From: Dipylidium caninum | Taxonomy: Eukaryota > Platyhelminthes > Cestoda > Cyclophyllidea > Dipylidiidae | NCBI GenBank assembly: GCA_017562135.1 | Contig: QEYB01001685.1 | Span: 310,001 to 374,000, forward strand | Length of the DNA: 64,000 nucleotides | Direction: 5' to 3' | Shown: positions 1 to 13,500 of the stretch, in pieces | How the letters are laid out: every line of letters begins with the position of its first letter | How positions within the stretch are numbered: the stretch's first letter is position 1 | Notes under the pieces: generated by a model | The model's database searches: none | What the model was told of the DNA's origin: nothing | Seen by the model: only the letters and a program-made list of their open reading frames with translations | Made by a program: the position numbers and the translations under genes

Positions 1-340
1 CATTTGTGAATAAACAAGTGGAACGACTTCCTCGCCAGGTCCGAGAAGAAAGCAGTGCAAATCCCCTCTCCCCACGCATTGTCTGAACAGCGTGTCAGTC
101 AAGTCGTCATCTGCTAAGTCTGGAAATACTTTCGTGCGCCTCGAGAGGCGGACGTCCACTCCCCGATTTGGAAGTAGGGCAGCCGAGAGGTGTTCCTTTG
201 CCCCGCCTTTTGTCAGGACAATTAATATCCGAGCATAAAGTAAGCTAGGCGGACTTTGTGTCGTTGTTTAGGCAGCACACGCCAACTGCGATGTGACGTG
301 GGACGAAGTGGGGCCAAACACGAGATAAGAACACGAAGGA
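1..340. other. 5' flank of the innexin gene
   Basis: Upstream sequence of the innexin start codon. No TATA-like box or unambiguous splice acceptor stands out close to the ATG, so the transcription start and any 5'UTR exon remain unknown. It could hold the promoter or the end of a 5'UTR intron. Confidence 0.4.
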
Positions 341-497
341 ATGGACGCGACATTTATTTGGAAGCTCTCCAAACTCGGTCGCATTGGTTCCACCCGCCCA
401 CGCTACGACGACGACTTCGCTGACCGCCTCAACTACCAGTACACCAGCGTCCTCCTCTTCCTCTTCATCGGACTTATCGGCATACGCCAATACGTCG
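341..497 (+). CDS. Innexin exon 1 (N-terminus and TM1)
   Basis: Encodes residues 1-52 and the first base of Gly53. The donor is GTGCGT at 498. Joining to 7212 restores a Gly codon and the typical innexin sequence around the first extracellular cysteine. Confidence 0.9.
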
Positions 498-3400
498 GTG
501 CGTTCCTCTTTGCCCTTGTCCCCACCCCCACCTTCGTTATTTCCACGCCTGTCACCTCTAATCCATGCTTGGCATTGACAAGCGAGTAGCCGCATCTTCT
601 CCATCTCCCTCGCCATCCAGTAAAGACTGGGAAGTGTTTTTGTGAACAGAGCGCTCCTCGCGACTTTCCCCCGCCGATTCCGCCGTTGGGAATTGGATGA
701 GGCGCCGAGGAAGCGGCGGGGAGCGCCAGGTCGCAACTCTCCTCCTCCGGTGTCGCATTCTGCTCCCACCGGCGTGAGGCGGGAGGGTTGAAGCCTCCGA
801 GATGACCAAACTTTGTGTTACCAGTTTAAGGGGCAGGGGAAGATGAAGGGTATTGGAGAAAATGCGCTCCGCCTGGCGGGGATGAGACTGATGGATGGCC
901 GAGGCAGGCTGGCGTCAGGTTAAGACTGCACTCGCCAACCCCTCACGCATTCCCCTCTCCCCTCAGGCGGAAGTGGTGCCACTTCGATTAAGGAGATCCA
1001 GAAAACGGTGAAAGTTGCCATTTGACTTCACAAAATGGCATACTTTGCGTTGCTAGTGGCGTTTCTCGCCCAAAGAATGGGAACTCGGCCACTCCTCGGC
1101 TGTCCCGCTTGAATCTGCTGCTCGCACTTCCTCGGGGCGATTTTCGCAGTCGCACACAGTCACAGTGTCTTTCTTTCGCCCCTTCTCCCCCATCACCGCC
1201 ACCATTAGCGCCCTCTTTCTCCGTCACTCGCCGGCGGGACAGAGTCCGGGAGAATTAATCCATTCTCCTGATTGAGCACTCAACTCAGTGAGGGGAAAAT
1301 TCGGCCGAAAATGCTGCCTCCCAACTCGCTAACGGGCAACGCCTCGTAGCAGTTGCTGACGTGGAGGCGTTTTTCGTTTTTTTTCCTCAACTGAAACCAG
1401 TCAAAGTCACTTAAGTGATGAGTGGATCGGGCGGGAGGAACAGCGCCCGACTGTTGGGCCAAGAGGGTGCTCAGTGCAAAGCACCTGACCCTTTTGGAGA
1501 CAGTCGGTTGATTGGCGAGGCTCGAGTGACCGTCCAGTTGGCGGTAAATCAGCCCAACAGACAGGCGTAAAAGAAGGCAACTTGAACATTTTTCTTTTGG
1601 CTCATCAACTCGGCTCGGCTTCCTCCGTCCCCAGCTCCCCGCATTCAGCGATTGTGACGACCAGCGAACCCCACGCTGCTCCGCTCCCATTCGGCATTCG
1701 ATGTCGTAGCGTCGCCTCGGTTTTTCTTTGTCTCCGACCACTCGGCGGTCGGACGACCAAGTCTGTTAGCTTCTGATTCCGGCTCGGCCAGGGAGGCGAG
1801 GATTGTGGACCACCGTGGCTAGTCGTTCTTCGTTGTCACTTCGAGTTTGCTTCGGACAGAGCGGACGAGGAGGTGAGAAGTCGAAAACACACCATCCAAG
1901 CACCTACACGCAGAGTAGAGGAGGAAGAGGAGGAAGACTTACTTTTCCCATTGTCTGCCTGCGGCGACTTAATAATGCATGGAAATTTTGGCTTCTTCAT
2001 TGTTCTCCTCTGTCTTACCGATGGTGTGGCTTGTTCGTATCGTCGCGCAAATGTCGTAACACTGGGTTTTTTACTGCTTTCTTGTCACCCGCCCCGTACG
2101 CTCGCGGCTTCGGTTGCCTCTTCCACCGTCTTTGGTCATGTTGGAGACAAAATTCCCCTTCCGTCCTCGGACAGTTGATATTTCGGCGTTTGTACACCCG
2201 GAGGTGGTGATAAAAAGGCTGCACGATGGGAAGAGCCTCCGCCACCCCGGCGGGTCATGAGAGTCTGACAATCGGTTTGCCTGTCCACTAAGGCCTCCTT
2301 TGTCCTCCCAATGGCCGCCATTGCGTGTCCGCAACGACTTCCTTCGGCCTAATCGATGGAAATGTGCACGAATTTGCCTCTTTAGAGCACTTGCGACCCC
2401 ATCTGGCAGGTGTGACAGGTTGACTGCCTCCTTCTACGCGCTCGAGTTAGTTTTGGAACGAAGATGGGCCGAGCGATCTGGTCGGACGGGCTCGACCCCT
2501 GCCGAGCTTTTCAGCCGGACCGGGCGGCGCCCCGCCCCCCTCCGCCCGGCCATCCGAATAGGCTGAGAGGTCCGATTTTCCACGATGCAATCAAACGGTA
2601 TTCAACTGATTATGGCAAAGGAAAGCACACACACAAAAAGTCGGGAAATCATCAAACTTCAGAGAGGAACGACGATCCTCCCTCCGCGCCCTCTTCCCAT
2701 CGGCTTCCAAGGCAAACGACTGGAGGGTGTTAGTTGAACGCCTGTAATTAAGACGCCATCTTCAAGGGTCAACTGGTCAAGACAGCGGACACTCGGTTCT
2801 GGGAGCCAAGAGCCTCGCAAAAGCCTAATTAAAGGTTCTTTTCTCTCCCGCCTCGCCTTCTCCGCTCTGCGTTTGAAGACTGGATTGTAGGCAAAAGCCG
2901 AGGAGGGCGATTATTTCACGGTGTGAAGAAGCCTCAGAGTGGGTAATTTTTTGGGGAGGAATAAAACGTTGGCCATAAATAATGGAGACTTGGTGGTGTT
3001 TGAGGCGACGCAGATTAGCGCTGCTGTCCGTTCCACCTCGGCCGTGTGCCATGTGTGTGCCGGACAACTTTTTACTGGCCGAAAATGGCCTCAAGGCGCG
3101 AGTGGATTAGGAGAGACTCTGCTGTTACGTCGGAGCACCTGGAGACTGATGGACGGCAAGGCAACGCGGCGCCCGGGGCGGGGGCCGCAGAAAACCACAC
3201 CGAAATCTCCTCCAGCAGGCGACGGGGAGTGCGTCGGAGCATCCCGCGGAACAAAACAACAGCAGAAGCCCTACACTTTTTCCATGAGCCCGTGTCTCCT
3301 CCCACCCCGGACCATCTCCCACGGGGGCTGGGCTTTTTTCTCCACTCCCCAATAAATAACCGCGTTGCCGAGGTACCGCATAGACGGAGATTTATTCGTT

Positions 3401-4500
3401 GCCTCGTGTAACATTCGGTTTGAGGTAATAACTGCAATAATGTCCCCATGAATGGCAGTAAATCCTCATCATGGTGGCATCAAGAGTCAACGGGTTTGAA
3501 CTTTTCTGGGGGGCGTGGGGACACAAACTGCGCAAATTGGGAAGTGGGTTTGGCCGGTATTTTCGGACAAAAAATCATGGAGATAAATTGCGGAGGGAGA
3601 TGATGACGATAATCACGTTTTAAGTCACCTTCTCCCTCGGCTTTGTCACTCGTCCAATCTCTCCTTGCCTCGTCGTTGGTAAAGCAGACACAGGAGGGTT
3701 TCAATTGGACCCCCGGCGGTACGTCCACATGGCTTCCGCATTTCTCAACGCAACCGACCTAGATAGAGGCGGAGGCGGAGGCGGCACGCGTTTCGTCCTC
3801 TTTTTCCCCTCCTGTGCTCCGAGGCGGCGCCTCCTGCCTCCCTCGTGGCCGAAGGCCTGTCCACGCCTCCGGCTCTGTCAGTTGATGGGGCGACCTGAAA
3901 GTCCGTTGATATGGATAATCGCCATTTACATCGAATCAGTTCTCCCCTTCCTTCGTGTCTACCAGTTGGGACATTTTCCCCTTGGCCGAATAGGCACGGC
4001 CCGAGAGTAGAGGAGAGGATTCATTGCCGAGTTGGAGGGGAGTCGGACAGGCTCCAGACACAGCTACTAAGGCCGCAATTAACACGAGGATGGAGGGTCG
4101 AGGTCCGTGTCCATTAAAACAGTCGCCGGGGCAGCGATATTCCCAAGGTGTCCGACAACCACGCCTGGGCACTTTTCCTCGACCGCGAGCTACTTCGTAG
4201 TCCCACGCTTATCGCATCTCGACTTCGGGTGAATGTCCTCTGACCAGACACCTCCAGGAGTGAAGGTGTAAATGTTAGTGCCCCGAAGGTCGTGGACACG
4301 TTCCGGTGGCCACCTCGATCAAAAGTAGCATCACAACAAGAGAGAGGAGATACTACATTTGCGCGGGGACAGTACTTTAGGAGGAGCTTTTTTATTAGAA
4401 GCGATTAAATGCCCTTTTGGCACGTCATTAGGGCCGGCATGTTTCGCAATCAGCGCAACCAATGGAATTCTCCACGGCCGGTCAGGGCCGGAGTGGAGCG

Positions 4501-4531
<31 letters not shown>

Positions 4532-7500
4532 CGGGTTTCGGGGAGACGGGCGGACGGGCAGGGAAGAAGGCGTGGGGAGTCGTAACTTGCTTTAGCAGAC
4601 GTTAATGACCTCCGAGGGGAAGTAGGCTCTCCGTCGTCTCGCAGATTTCCATGGCCAGACTTTGACCAAGCGACGACACAACTCCTTCCCTCATTCTGAC
4701 AAGGAGAGAAGTGTTTTCACGCTCGGAATATTACCTGCTTCTCAGTTGGCCAAACAGGAATTTCACATCGCAGGCAGGTGATGACATGTCTGAGGCGACA
4801 AAGTGTCCGAAACCTCGTTTCACGGTAATAGTCGGTCTTCGTGGACCCTACGGCCGCTCGTCTTCCTCCCCAAATCTCTGGGTCCTTTGTGAAGTCGCTA
4901 CGCCACAGTTCCCTCGTCTGTGCCTCAACTGAGGGCCTGGGAGGCTAAAGTTGGTTTCTGAACAAAAGTCCAGCGGTCGAGAGGAAGCCCAGAAGGACCC
5001 GCGCTGGGATGATAAGCCTTGAGGACGTGCAGGTTTTCCTTCATTTCAGTTGGCATCGAAGTTTGCGAAGGAAACGCTTGCCCCATTTAATCAGGTTCGG
5101 AAGGAGAACACACGTCCAGTGTTCCTCACTAAAGTGTTTTTCTCCTGCCCATGAGAAACCCCGAAAGGGAATGAGCGCCCAGTCTGTTCTCCGAGCACAG
5201 TAAGCAGATCCTTTCGCCGCCTCCGCGGTTGGAAGTGCTCTCGAAGAATGGGAGGATCAAGTGGAGGAGCTGCCGGGGGGCGGTAAGGCACTTGAGCGCC
5301 TCCTTTCTTCTCAGGCTGACCCCTGGCGGCTTATCACAGGTTGCCCCTTGCACGAAACACCAGCGCCTCCTCCTCATCCACCTCCTCCTCTCAGGCTTCC
5401 GTGCCAACGGGACGAAAGAGGATACATTTTTCCCCACTACACCGTGAGGCGATTAGGATACTTTGCCACGAAACCTGCCCACTTTTTGAGCGGTGTCAGC
5501 CAGCGCGAGTGTGCAAAGTGAGCTATTACCCGAGACTTACGAAGACTTCATCAGAAAAAGCTTACGAGGGGACAAAACAGAAGTGATTGCCCAATCGCAG
5601 CGGAATAGGATCAGCCAAACTGGTTAAAAGAGAGCTAAACAGCGTGCTTCCAAGTTCTCCCTTTACTGCTGACAGCCTCAAGTCTGCAGTCTGATGGGAG
5701 GAAGTCTTCTATCCACCAGTCGTGAAAGTGCCTGTCAGAGCCCACTTCCGGTAATCTCCTTCTTTAATTTGATGGATCTCCCGCGAGACATGTGAGCATT
5801 AAACGAGACAAAGCGGGACATATTTTAACGTTAGCAGTCTCAGCCTCCGTACCTTCTCTCACAGCGCCACCCTAGCATCTCACACTTCAATTGTTTAATG
5901 TGAGAAGCTGCACTTCTGGACCGGGGTTAACATGGGCATGTTCGGCACTCTCCACCCGCCTCCACTTGGATTGAGCGCGTCCAATCGGTGTGGAGGGCTT
6001 TTTTGCCTTCTTTCATCCACTTTGAGGACGGAAGTGGTCTTTACCTTGAATGACCGGTGCTCCTGCCGCCTTCTCTCATCCTGTTGCCCGCAATGAGCGC
6101 ACGCACGCACACGCCCGACTTTACGCACGCACACGGACGCACGAAAACACGCACTCACGCACGCACGCATGTATGTTTAGGGCGAGCTCTTAAATCCTTA
6201 CCGCCTTTTGCTACTATTTTTTCATCTTTTTTTTTAAATAACCCAATAAATTTGTTGATTGCCATTCCGCTCTCCATGATAATTAATGGAACGGGCTGAA
6301 AATGCCTTAAATTCGCCTCGCCAGCCTGCACAGAAGGCGAAGCTGTTCAGTGGATTTCCATCAGACTATGTAGATGGCTCAGCAGGTTCACAGGGGACAC
6401 ATACACAAACACACACACACACGCGATTCTTTGCTCCCCCGGGGCCCCCACACCCGAACCAACCTACCCCCTCTCCTTCTCGGGTCCAATGTCCGCGTGA
6501 TAGCATGAGCAATCGAGGAGTAGCCTCGTAGAAGTTCTTCAGCAGTGGCAGTGTGTGAATCGCATGTGACGTGACACGATGGAACGCTTGGAAGGAAACA
6601 TTCGGATAGGAAATGGCAGGTGAGGAGGTCGGACGTAGCATGAGAGTCGACCGAGATTCTCCACACCAAAAATGCGCACACGCGATGTTCCATGCGTCCA
6701 GTGTGAGACACGTGGTGCTTTGGCCTCGTCCCATCTCCGGCTCGAGTGAGGTCGATCTCTCTGAGAACGAGCTTATACGGCCTCGTTCTTTGCCGTTCGC
6801 TGCAGGCTTGGATGTTTCATCCTCAATTCTTCCGATAGACCTCATAAGGGGAATTTCCAGCCCCAAGGCGCTTGCACTGAACTTCAGGGCTAGACACAGG
6901 GTGTTGAAGGGCCTACGAGGCATTTATCCGGACGGTTTCCCAAAAGTCTCCAATTGTGGTGGATAATGTGAAGACAGCGGAGGCCCGCTACTCCTTTTAT
7001 GTGATTGTGCGCACTTCCAGATAGTCGAAGCAAACGACGAGGTCTTGACACAGAAGCGACTGAGCATCTGCGTCGAACTGCGAGCAAGCAAGACGTTGAT
7101 GTCCTTTTGACGAGAGTGAGGCGAAAAGTTCCTACCGCGGAGTTTTTCAGCCAAGATCCCCCAAGACCCCGCATCCTACTGAACGCATAAGGAGAGTTTT
7201 TTGTTCTGCAGGCAAGCCAATTCAGTGCTGGATTCCGCAGGAGTTCACCCGCGGCTGGGAAGAGTACGCTGAAAATTACTGCTGGGTGGCCAACACGTAC
7301 TTCGCGGCGCTGTGGCAGCGACTGCCCCTGGTGCCCGACCGTCGTGCCAGCCACCTCGTCTACTACCAGTGGGCGCCCATCGTGCTGGCCACACAGGCTC
7401 TCCTCTTCTACCTCCCCTGCCTTCTCTGGCGTGTCGGTATGCGCAACTCCGGTTTCTCCCTCCACCGAGTGCTTCAGCTCGCCGCCGAGTCCAACGACCT

Positions 7501-10500
7501 GATGCCCGAGGTGGCGCAAAAGACTGTCCACGTTATGGCCCGCTACTTGGAGGCGTGCATGCACCGACAACGCATGTGCCGGTGAGTCCAAAGCTCCTTC
7601 GGCGCTCTCCTCCTTCCCCACCACTCGTGCATTGCTCTCCTCCCTGGGTCGGTCGTTCGCACGCTCGCCTGGAATGTCTTCCCCCTCGGCACGTCAATCG
7701 CCACCTTCCACTTCGAAGATGTTTCAGCTCGACAGGAGAAAGTAGGTCTATGATCAACCATCGCAGAATTGTGGGAGTTGCCCGGCGCTTTCAATCCCTA
7801 CGACTCTGGTCCACTGATTCCACAGCAGATCCGCTGACACGCTCTTCTTAGGGCAAGATTAGAGAAACATAACATTCTGCCAAGCTCCGCGGGGGAGGGG
7901 GGGGGAAAGGCGGCAAGGTGGCATGTTGGCGTCTGACACTTCGCGCTCGCTACCTCTCGCTTAAGAGGCAGCTGCTCTCTGCGCTTAGGCGCCGCGTGGC
8001 CTCCACGCACTTGTCGAGCCTCTGGAAGAGTCACATTAACGTCTTAGCCTTTTGAGACTTCGGTTTGAAAGATTGTGAACAGGAGCCTGGTGGAATTCGT
8101 GCCGAAGCCGTCGGGAACTTTAAGTCTCCCACCTAGGTGTCTTGGAATGGGGGGCGATCCCCCAAATTCTCTCCACTCGCGCATTTTTGAGAGCTGCGGA
8201 CTACCGCTCCCGTCCTGTGATTCCGTCCGCGCTGGAGCCTCCCCTGGTAGTCAGCCAAACTTCCTAAAAACAGACGCAGTTATCTTGACGTAAAGGGAGT
8301 TAAACCGACCATTGGCCACCTAAGCACCCGTCAAGTGAGGCAGCCACCGAAGTTTACGTCTCACACGGTGAGGAGGACTTTTCTCAGAACGTCCGGAGAG
8401 GTGTGTAACCGCACCGACAAAATTCTGCTCGCCCAGAAGCCTTTGGATGGTGAAACACCTCCACCTCCGTCTCTGCCTCCCATCCCATGATGACATTTCC
8501 GGTGGCCTTCCAAATGAGCTTTTACAAGGCAGTTTGGACCCTGTCGGCGGATTTCAGGAATCAGTGGGCAATAAGAAAAGTGTGGTCACCTTAGACGATG
8601 GCTCGGGGCCGCAGAAATGACGGATTTAGCCCGGCGTTGCATGCAGCCAAAGTGAGAGGGAAGCCGTGGACTCTTAATAGGAAGCTCAGCGGACATTCAC
8701 CCCAACCGACAGACTATTTCAACTCCCACGGAAAGAGAAGGTGGCGTTCATCTCCTCGATGGATTTGCCGCAGCCGAAAGTGGCGGGAGTCTCTGTCGCC
8801 CTCCTCGCCAAAGTTGAAGCAACTGAACCTGCGCCAGCGGTTCTATGCGCTTCGACGCCCACGTCCGCAATAACGACGACTATCACCATGGTGAAGGATG
8901 CCGCGTGAGAAGTCGCGGAGGTCATTTTTTGCTTCGGGTGCTCCATCGTATCGAGATGGCGTTCTCGAAGCTGACGCGTCAGACCGGCTGAGGTGGACGT
9001 CGGCACACACCATCGAAGCGGGCGTCGTGCGAGGCGCCCTTCAGCGGAGACGGTTAAGCAACTCTCCGCCTCGCTGCCGGGCCTTTCGAGGGGCGTTCAC
9101 CGTCCCCTCCCTCCGCCCGCCGTCAGCACAGTCGTAGGATTATCAGCAGTGCGACACCAGGGGGAAAAACAGTCGCTTTACGATCCACCTTAAGCGCTCC
9201 CACTCCTCTCCAATTACGTAATTCTCCCGCGGAGTGGGAGGCGCCTTTACTGTGTTTCCTGTTTCACTCCTCCGCCTCGGCCGGCCCCCTCCCCCGCCCC
9301 GACCGCCGCCGTCCCAAGTTGGGAGCTAATTTATGCGGATACTAAAAGCCGTAATGCATAAAGTGAGGAGTCCGAGGACGCAGTAGTTTACTTTCTTTTT
9401 TTTACTCGTCCCTCCTTAACTACTTCTAATGGGGAGACGGTGCAGCGTGACAGACAGCCTTCCTGTCAACAGGAAGCAAAGAGTGGAATGAAATTGCCTT
9501 TCAACATTTTCGTCTGAGGGAGGCGAAAAAGGTGGCAGACACGCGGGGTGAAGGGAGGAGACTCGCCTCGCCTCGCCTGGCCTCCGTCAGTTTCAACTCG
9601 ATCAGTTGAAGTGGTTGAAACGCCTGTCGTGGCAAGAATCCCCTCGAGTGTCACGTCCGCCATCATCTCGACGCATGGGACGACGATACACCGTTAGCGT
9701 GTTTGGGGGAAACGCGACGAACGACTCCGTCGTGTCGAAGTGTCCAAACTTCACCCGCACCTGATGCCGATGAACAGTCGAACCTTCTTTCACTCATCGC
9801 TCAGAGGGAGGACGAACAGGGCTTTTTATGAAGAAGCGAGAGAAAGAATGAGAGTGAGACCAGAGGAAACAGGCAAAAAACAGGTTTAAAAACGCGCCTT
9901 CGGGCGCAGGGGAAAATGCGAGGAGGAGAGGATGAGGTGGAAAACCCGAGAGAAACAAGACAGGAAACGTTTTTTTTATCAAAAGAGGGATCTTGGATGA
10001 GGAAGAAGAATGACAAAAAAGAGATTCCAACATTGGGGAAAAGACTGAGTCAATTTTCATAATGGGGACGTAGGCTGGAGTTGGGAGGACACAAAGTCCC
10101 GACAGCGCCTCCTTTCATGGTTGTTCGGGGCGAAAATTCATGTCCACCACCGCGTCCGGCCACCTCAGCGCCACCTGTACGGCGGCGCGGTTGTTGCCAA
10201 GTCATTACGGATTCATGAGGCGAAAAAAATGCCGACGGAAATACCGTTAGGTTATGAATTTTGGATAAGACGTCTACACGCTCACCGTCATCGGGGGGAG
10301 GGTGGCGGTCGGGAGGAGAAAGGTTTTCCTTTTGCACAACCTGGCAGCTTGAGAGTGCCCACTTGGACGAAAGACGCCAAACAACGCGATGTCCGCCCTA
10401 AATTCGCCGGAGAGGTGATGTTGAGGTCGGCAGGAAAGCAGGGCGCGGGGACACTCGGAGTCCTCAGCGGTTCCTGAGGCGTGTTGGAGAAGAGCGGCGA

Positions 10501-13500
10501 GGTCGTCTGGTAGTTGCATCCGCCGTTCCGAAGGGGAAAAGCTTCCCAACTTGCTGTAAACTGGTTGGGCCACCTGTTGGCTCCACTGGCAGGAAAAAAG
10601 CCCGAATTCCTGCTCTCCGACAGGGCATTCTAGCCGAATTGTCCACCACGCGGGAGATGTTATTAATGCAATGTCGGAATGGGATGAGATTTTGGCCGGA
10701 TTCAGTCGTCTGCCGCCTCTTGTAATTGCATTAGCCTCGGTCTGAGGCGCGTCGCCCGGCATTTTGGGATTTTCCTCTTTGGATGTGACGCGTCGGACAG
10801 GCCGAAAGTGCTGCACCTAAGCCGCCTTCGCTTCGCCTGCCTCCGCATCCGTCTCTTGTCTCTCGGGGCGCCCTGGCCAAGATTTTAGCGACTTTGCCAC
10901 AACAAATCATGGGACGCGAACTCACGGGGTCGTCCTCTCAAAAATTCTTCCGCAAGTAATTAGAATGATTGGGTAAATCATCCGACAATGTGGAGATTCG
11001 GTCTCCACTCCGCCACTGGCCCACGACTCCACACTGTCGTGCCACTCCGCTGGGCGGGAGGACGGGCCGGAGGCGGAGACGAGTGGCGACGGAGAGGTGC
11101 TTCCACTCTGCTGCTGCTGCTGCTGCGGGGTGCCCACCATTTCGTACCACTCGACTGCCAACACCCGCCACGTCCCTCGGCGCGCCTCGCTTCCACCACT
11201 TCAGCCACTCCCGCCACTAATTCGGCATCTCGAAGCACTGACGGTTGAAGGTGTGGTGGGGTGGAGGAGCTACAGCAGAAGGTAGTCCCACTTCTGTGCC
11301 CCGTGATTTCTTGCTTGTCTGCTCGACGAGACCGTGTTCACGTCGAGATGGTCGAGCATACAGTCAATATGCCAAACCACAGTCCATCGGGACAGAATTG
11401 TCCGACAGTCGCAGAGTCTCCACTCTGCCGCGTTTGCGTCCACGAGAAGGTTTGCACCCAATCTGCTGCACGGCGTCATGGTGAGATTGAAAATGTCGTT
11501 CTAAGCAGTTGGGCCCCAGAAGCGGTGCTGCATGTTTTCTCGGTCGCTCACTCAGCGTGACGAAGGCGTGCGGAGGGACCGTCGGGCGAGTCGAAGCGAG
11601 GGAGTCGCATACTCCCCGAAGGCGGATTAATTAAGTCCGGTGAATCACCTGTGATTCCATCTCGATGCGGCCAGGGAGAATATCGAGTGAGGCGATTTCT
11701 GCCATAAAAGAGACTTTTCCAGAGCGTTCCACGCCTCCACTTCTGATGGTGATTAATTCTACTCGTCTTGAGGATCGGCCATGCGGTCGGCAAGGCGGAC
11801 AATAGTGGGGCTGCTGGAGCCTCATGTAATCAGCTTGAGTAGACTGGGCAGAGTCACTTAACTAATTGCTCCTCCTCCTCCTATTAGCGGGGACGGGGGG
11901 GGGGCAAACAAGAAAAATCTCACTCCACCGGATGGTGTCACTGTGGAAAAGTAGTTCCTTCCGCAACACCAGGCAAACGAGGATGTGGAGGAGGCGGCGG
12001 TGGGCGCAATGGAGGGAGAAAGCTCTTTTTTATGCCGGTAGCGATTGTCCGAAAGGAACATTCATAGCAGCATCTCATCGTCACACTCTAGGGGTTTCAG
12101 GATCGCGTTCTAGGACTTCGAGATCGGCCTTCCGGCTGCGGATTTCCCGATTCCGCCAGCGTCGCTGCCAGCCAGACCCACCTGACCCGACGAAGGCATT
12201 GCCCCTTGGCCAAAAGGCAGCTTCGTCGACTAGCCACCAACCGAGTGCGCCGCTCATGTCACTCTCCGGCCGACCGGTGAGAGCCTGCGAGGCTGGGATG
12301 CCCGCCGACAGTTTAACTCGGTCGCTGGACTGCCGACCGGTCGGCCACGAGGTGGACAGCGAGCCGCAGAGGGACTTGACAGAAGTGACGTGGCGCAGTC
12401 AAGTGAAATGGAGCTTAACATTTGTCACGCAATAAAATGCCTATGAATCGGTGAAAAATGGCGCGGAGGACTTGGGAAAAAGTGGGCGAAGCGAAATGGG
12501 ATACTGTTCACCCAATAGAAATCGAGCTGAAGACTGAAGAGTTGCACAGCCGTCCTCGCCATCGACGTCGGACACCTCGACGATCTGTTTTTTGCGTATT
12601 TATGCGCCGCGACTTGATGGGGTCATGACGTCTTCAAAGCGCCTCGCTTAAAGCAGGTAAGGCATTTCGATGGAAGGGGACGATGGACCTCGCCCGTGAC
12701 GCATTGCACATTTGCCGAGCCATTCAGTCGACTGCGTCTTCACCCGGGGCCATTTGGAGGACCTCGTTTCCTCGGCCCCGCGCTCCCTCCGCCTCAATGG
12801 ACTTATTTCCCCGACAAACCTGCCACATCAAATTACCGCCTCAATCCTTTTCCCTTTCCCGCCCTCAACCCGCCTCTCGCAGCTCTGCCACCCCAGCGCC
12901 CAAGTTGGGATGAAGAAGCAATCTCCACAGGCGATTATGCCTAATGCTGGTGTGATTATTTTCGTCCTGCTTGAGCCCGTTTAGCCGGATTTAAATCGAA
13001 TTTGTCGGATTGAGCGCTCTTTTCTGCTCGGACGGAGAAAGAGTCGCGCTGCGGTCGCCTCACCGAGCGTCTGGCTCTCGCTCGCAGATTGGATGTCCCG
13101 GCCGACGGAGCTCGAAACACCCGCAACTCACCATCCCCGAATTAATCACTGACCATTTCCATCGCTCCGCGAATTTCCTCCGTCGGACGAGCAAATGGAC
13201 TCGCAAGCGGCGTTGGAACTAGGCCATTTACATTATCGGTGGGGCGGAGAGGAGGCTCGGAGTTGTGCCCAGCCTCATTCCCCGGGAAGTCCCCGACAAC
13301 CGCTCTAAAACGACGAGTGTATGTGGCATCTGATGTTCAGGGCGCAATCGCCTCCATCAGCGCCCATCGTCCCGCCTCGTCCTCGTCCTCAGCAGCCGCT
13401 GATGGTGGACGGTGTGCAGCACAAGTGTTGCCAGACTCGTCGGAGTTAGTGCGAATGGCTGGAGAAGTGAGCATTTTCTTACGGGGTCTAGAAAGTTCTA

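Larger units (their letters stand above)
498..7211 (+). other. Innexin intron 1, about 6.7 kb
   Basis: GC- and CpG-rich intron with many pyrimidine/purine-strand blocks (CCTCC, GGAGG). It has a (GT)n tract at 4505-4531, an ACGC-type tract at 6098-6170 and a CA-rich tract at 6396-6423. Open frames occur on both strands, but none shows a recognisable domain or splice-supported coding pattern. They are explained by low stop density in GC-rich DNA. Confidence 0.8.

Noticed and set aside
245..769. Long - strand open frame overlapping innexin exon 1
   Set aside because: It is antisense to the well-supported innexin exon; GC-rich purine/pyrimidine blocks keep the opposite frame open. No domain is visible.
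6098..6423. Possible CRISPR-like or regular repeat array
   Set aside because: Simple ACGC and CA microsatellites without spacers of constant length.
6890..7624. 244-codon - strand open frame
   Set aside because: Antisense shadow of innexin exon 2, whose + strand reading is unambiguous.
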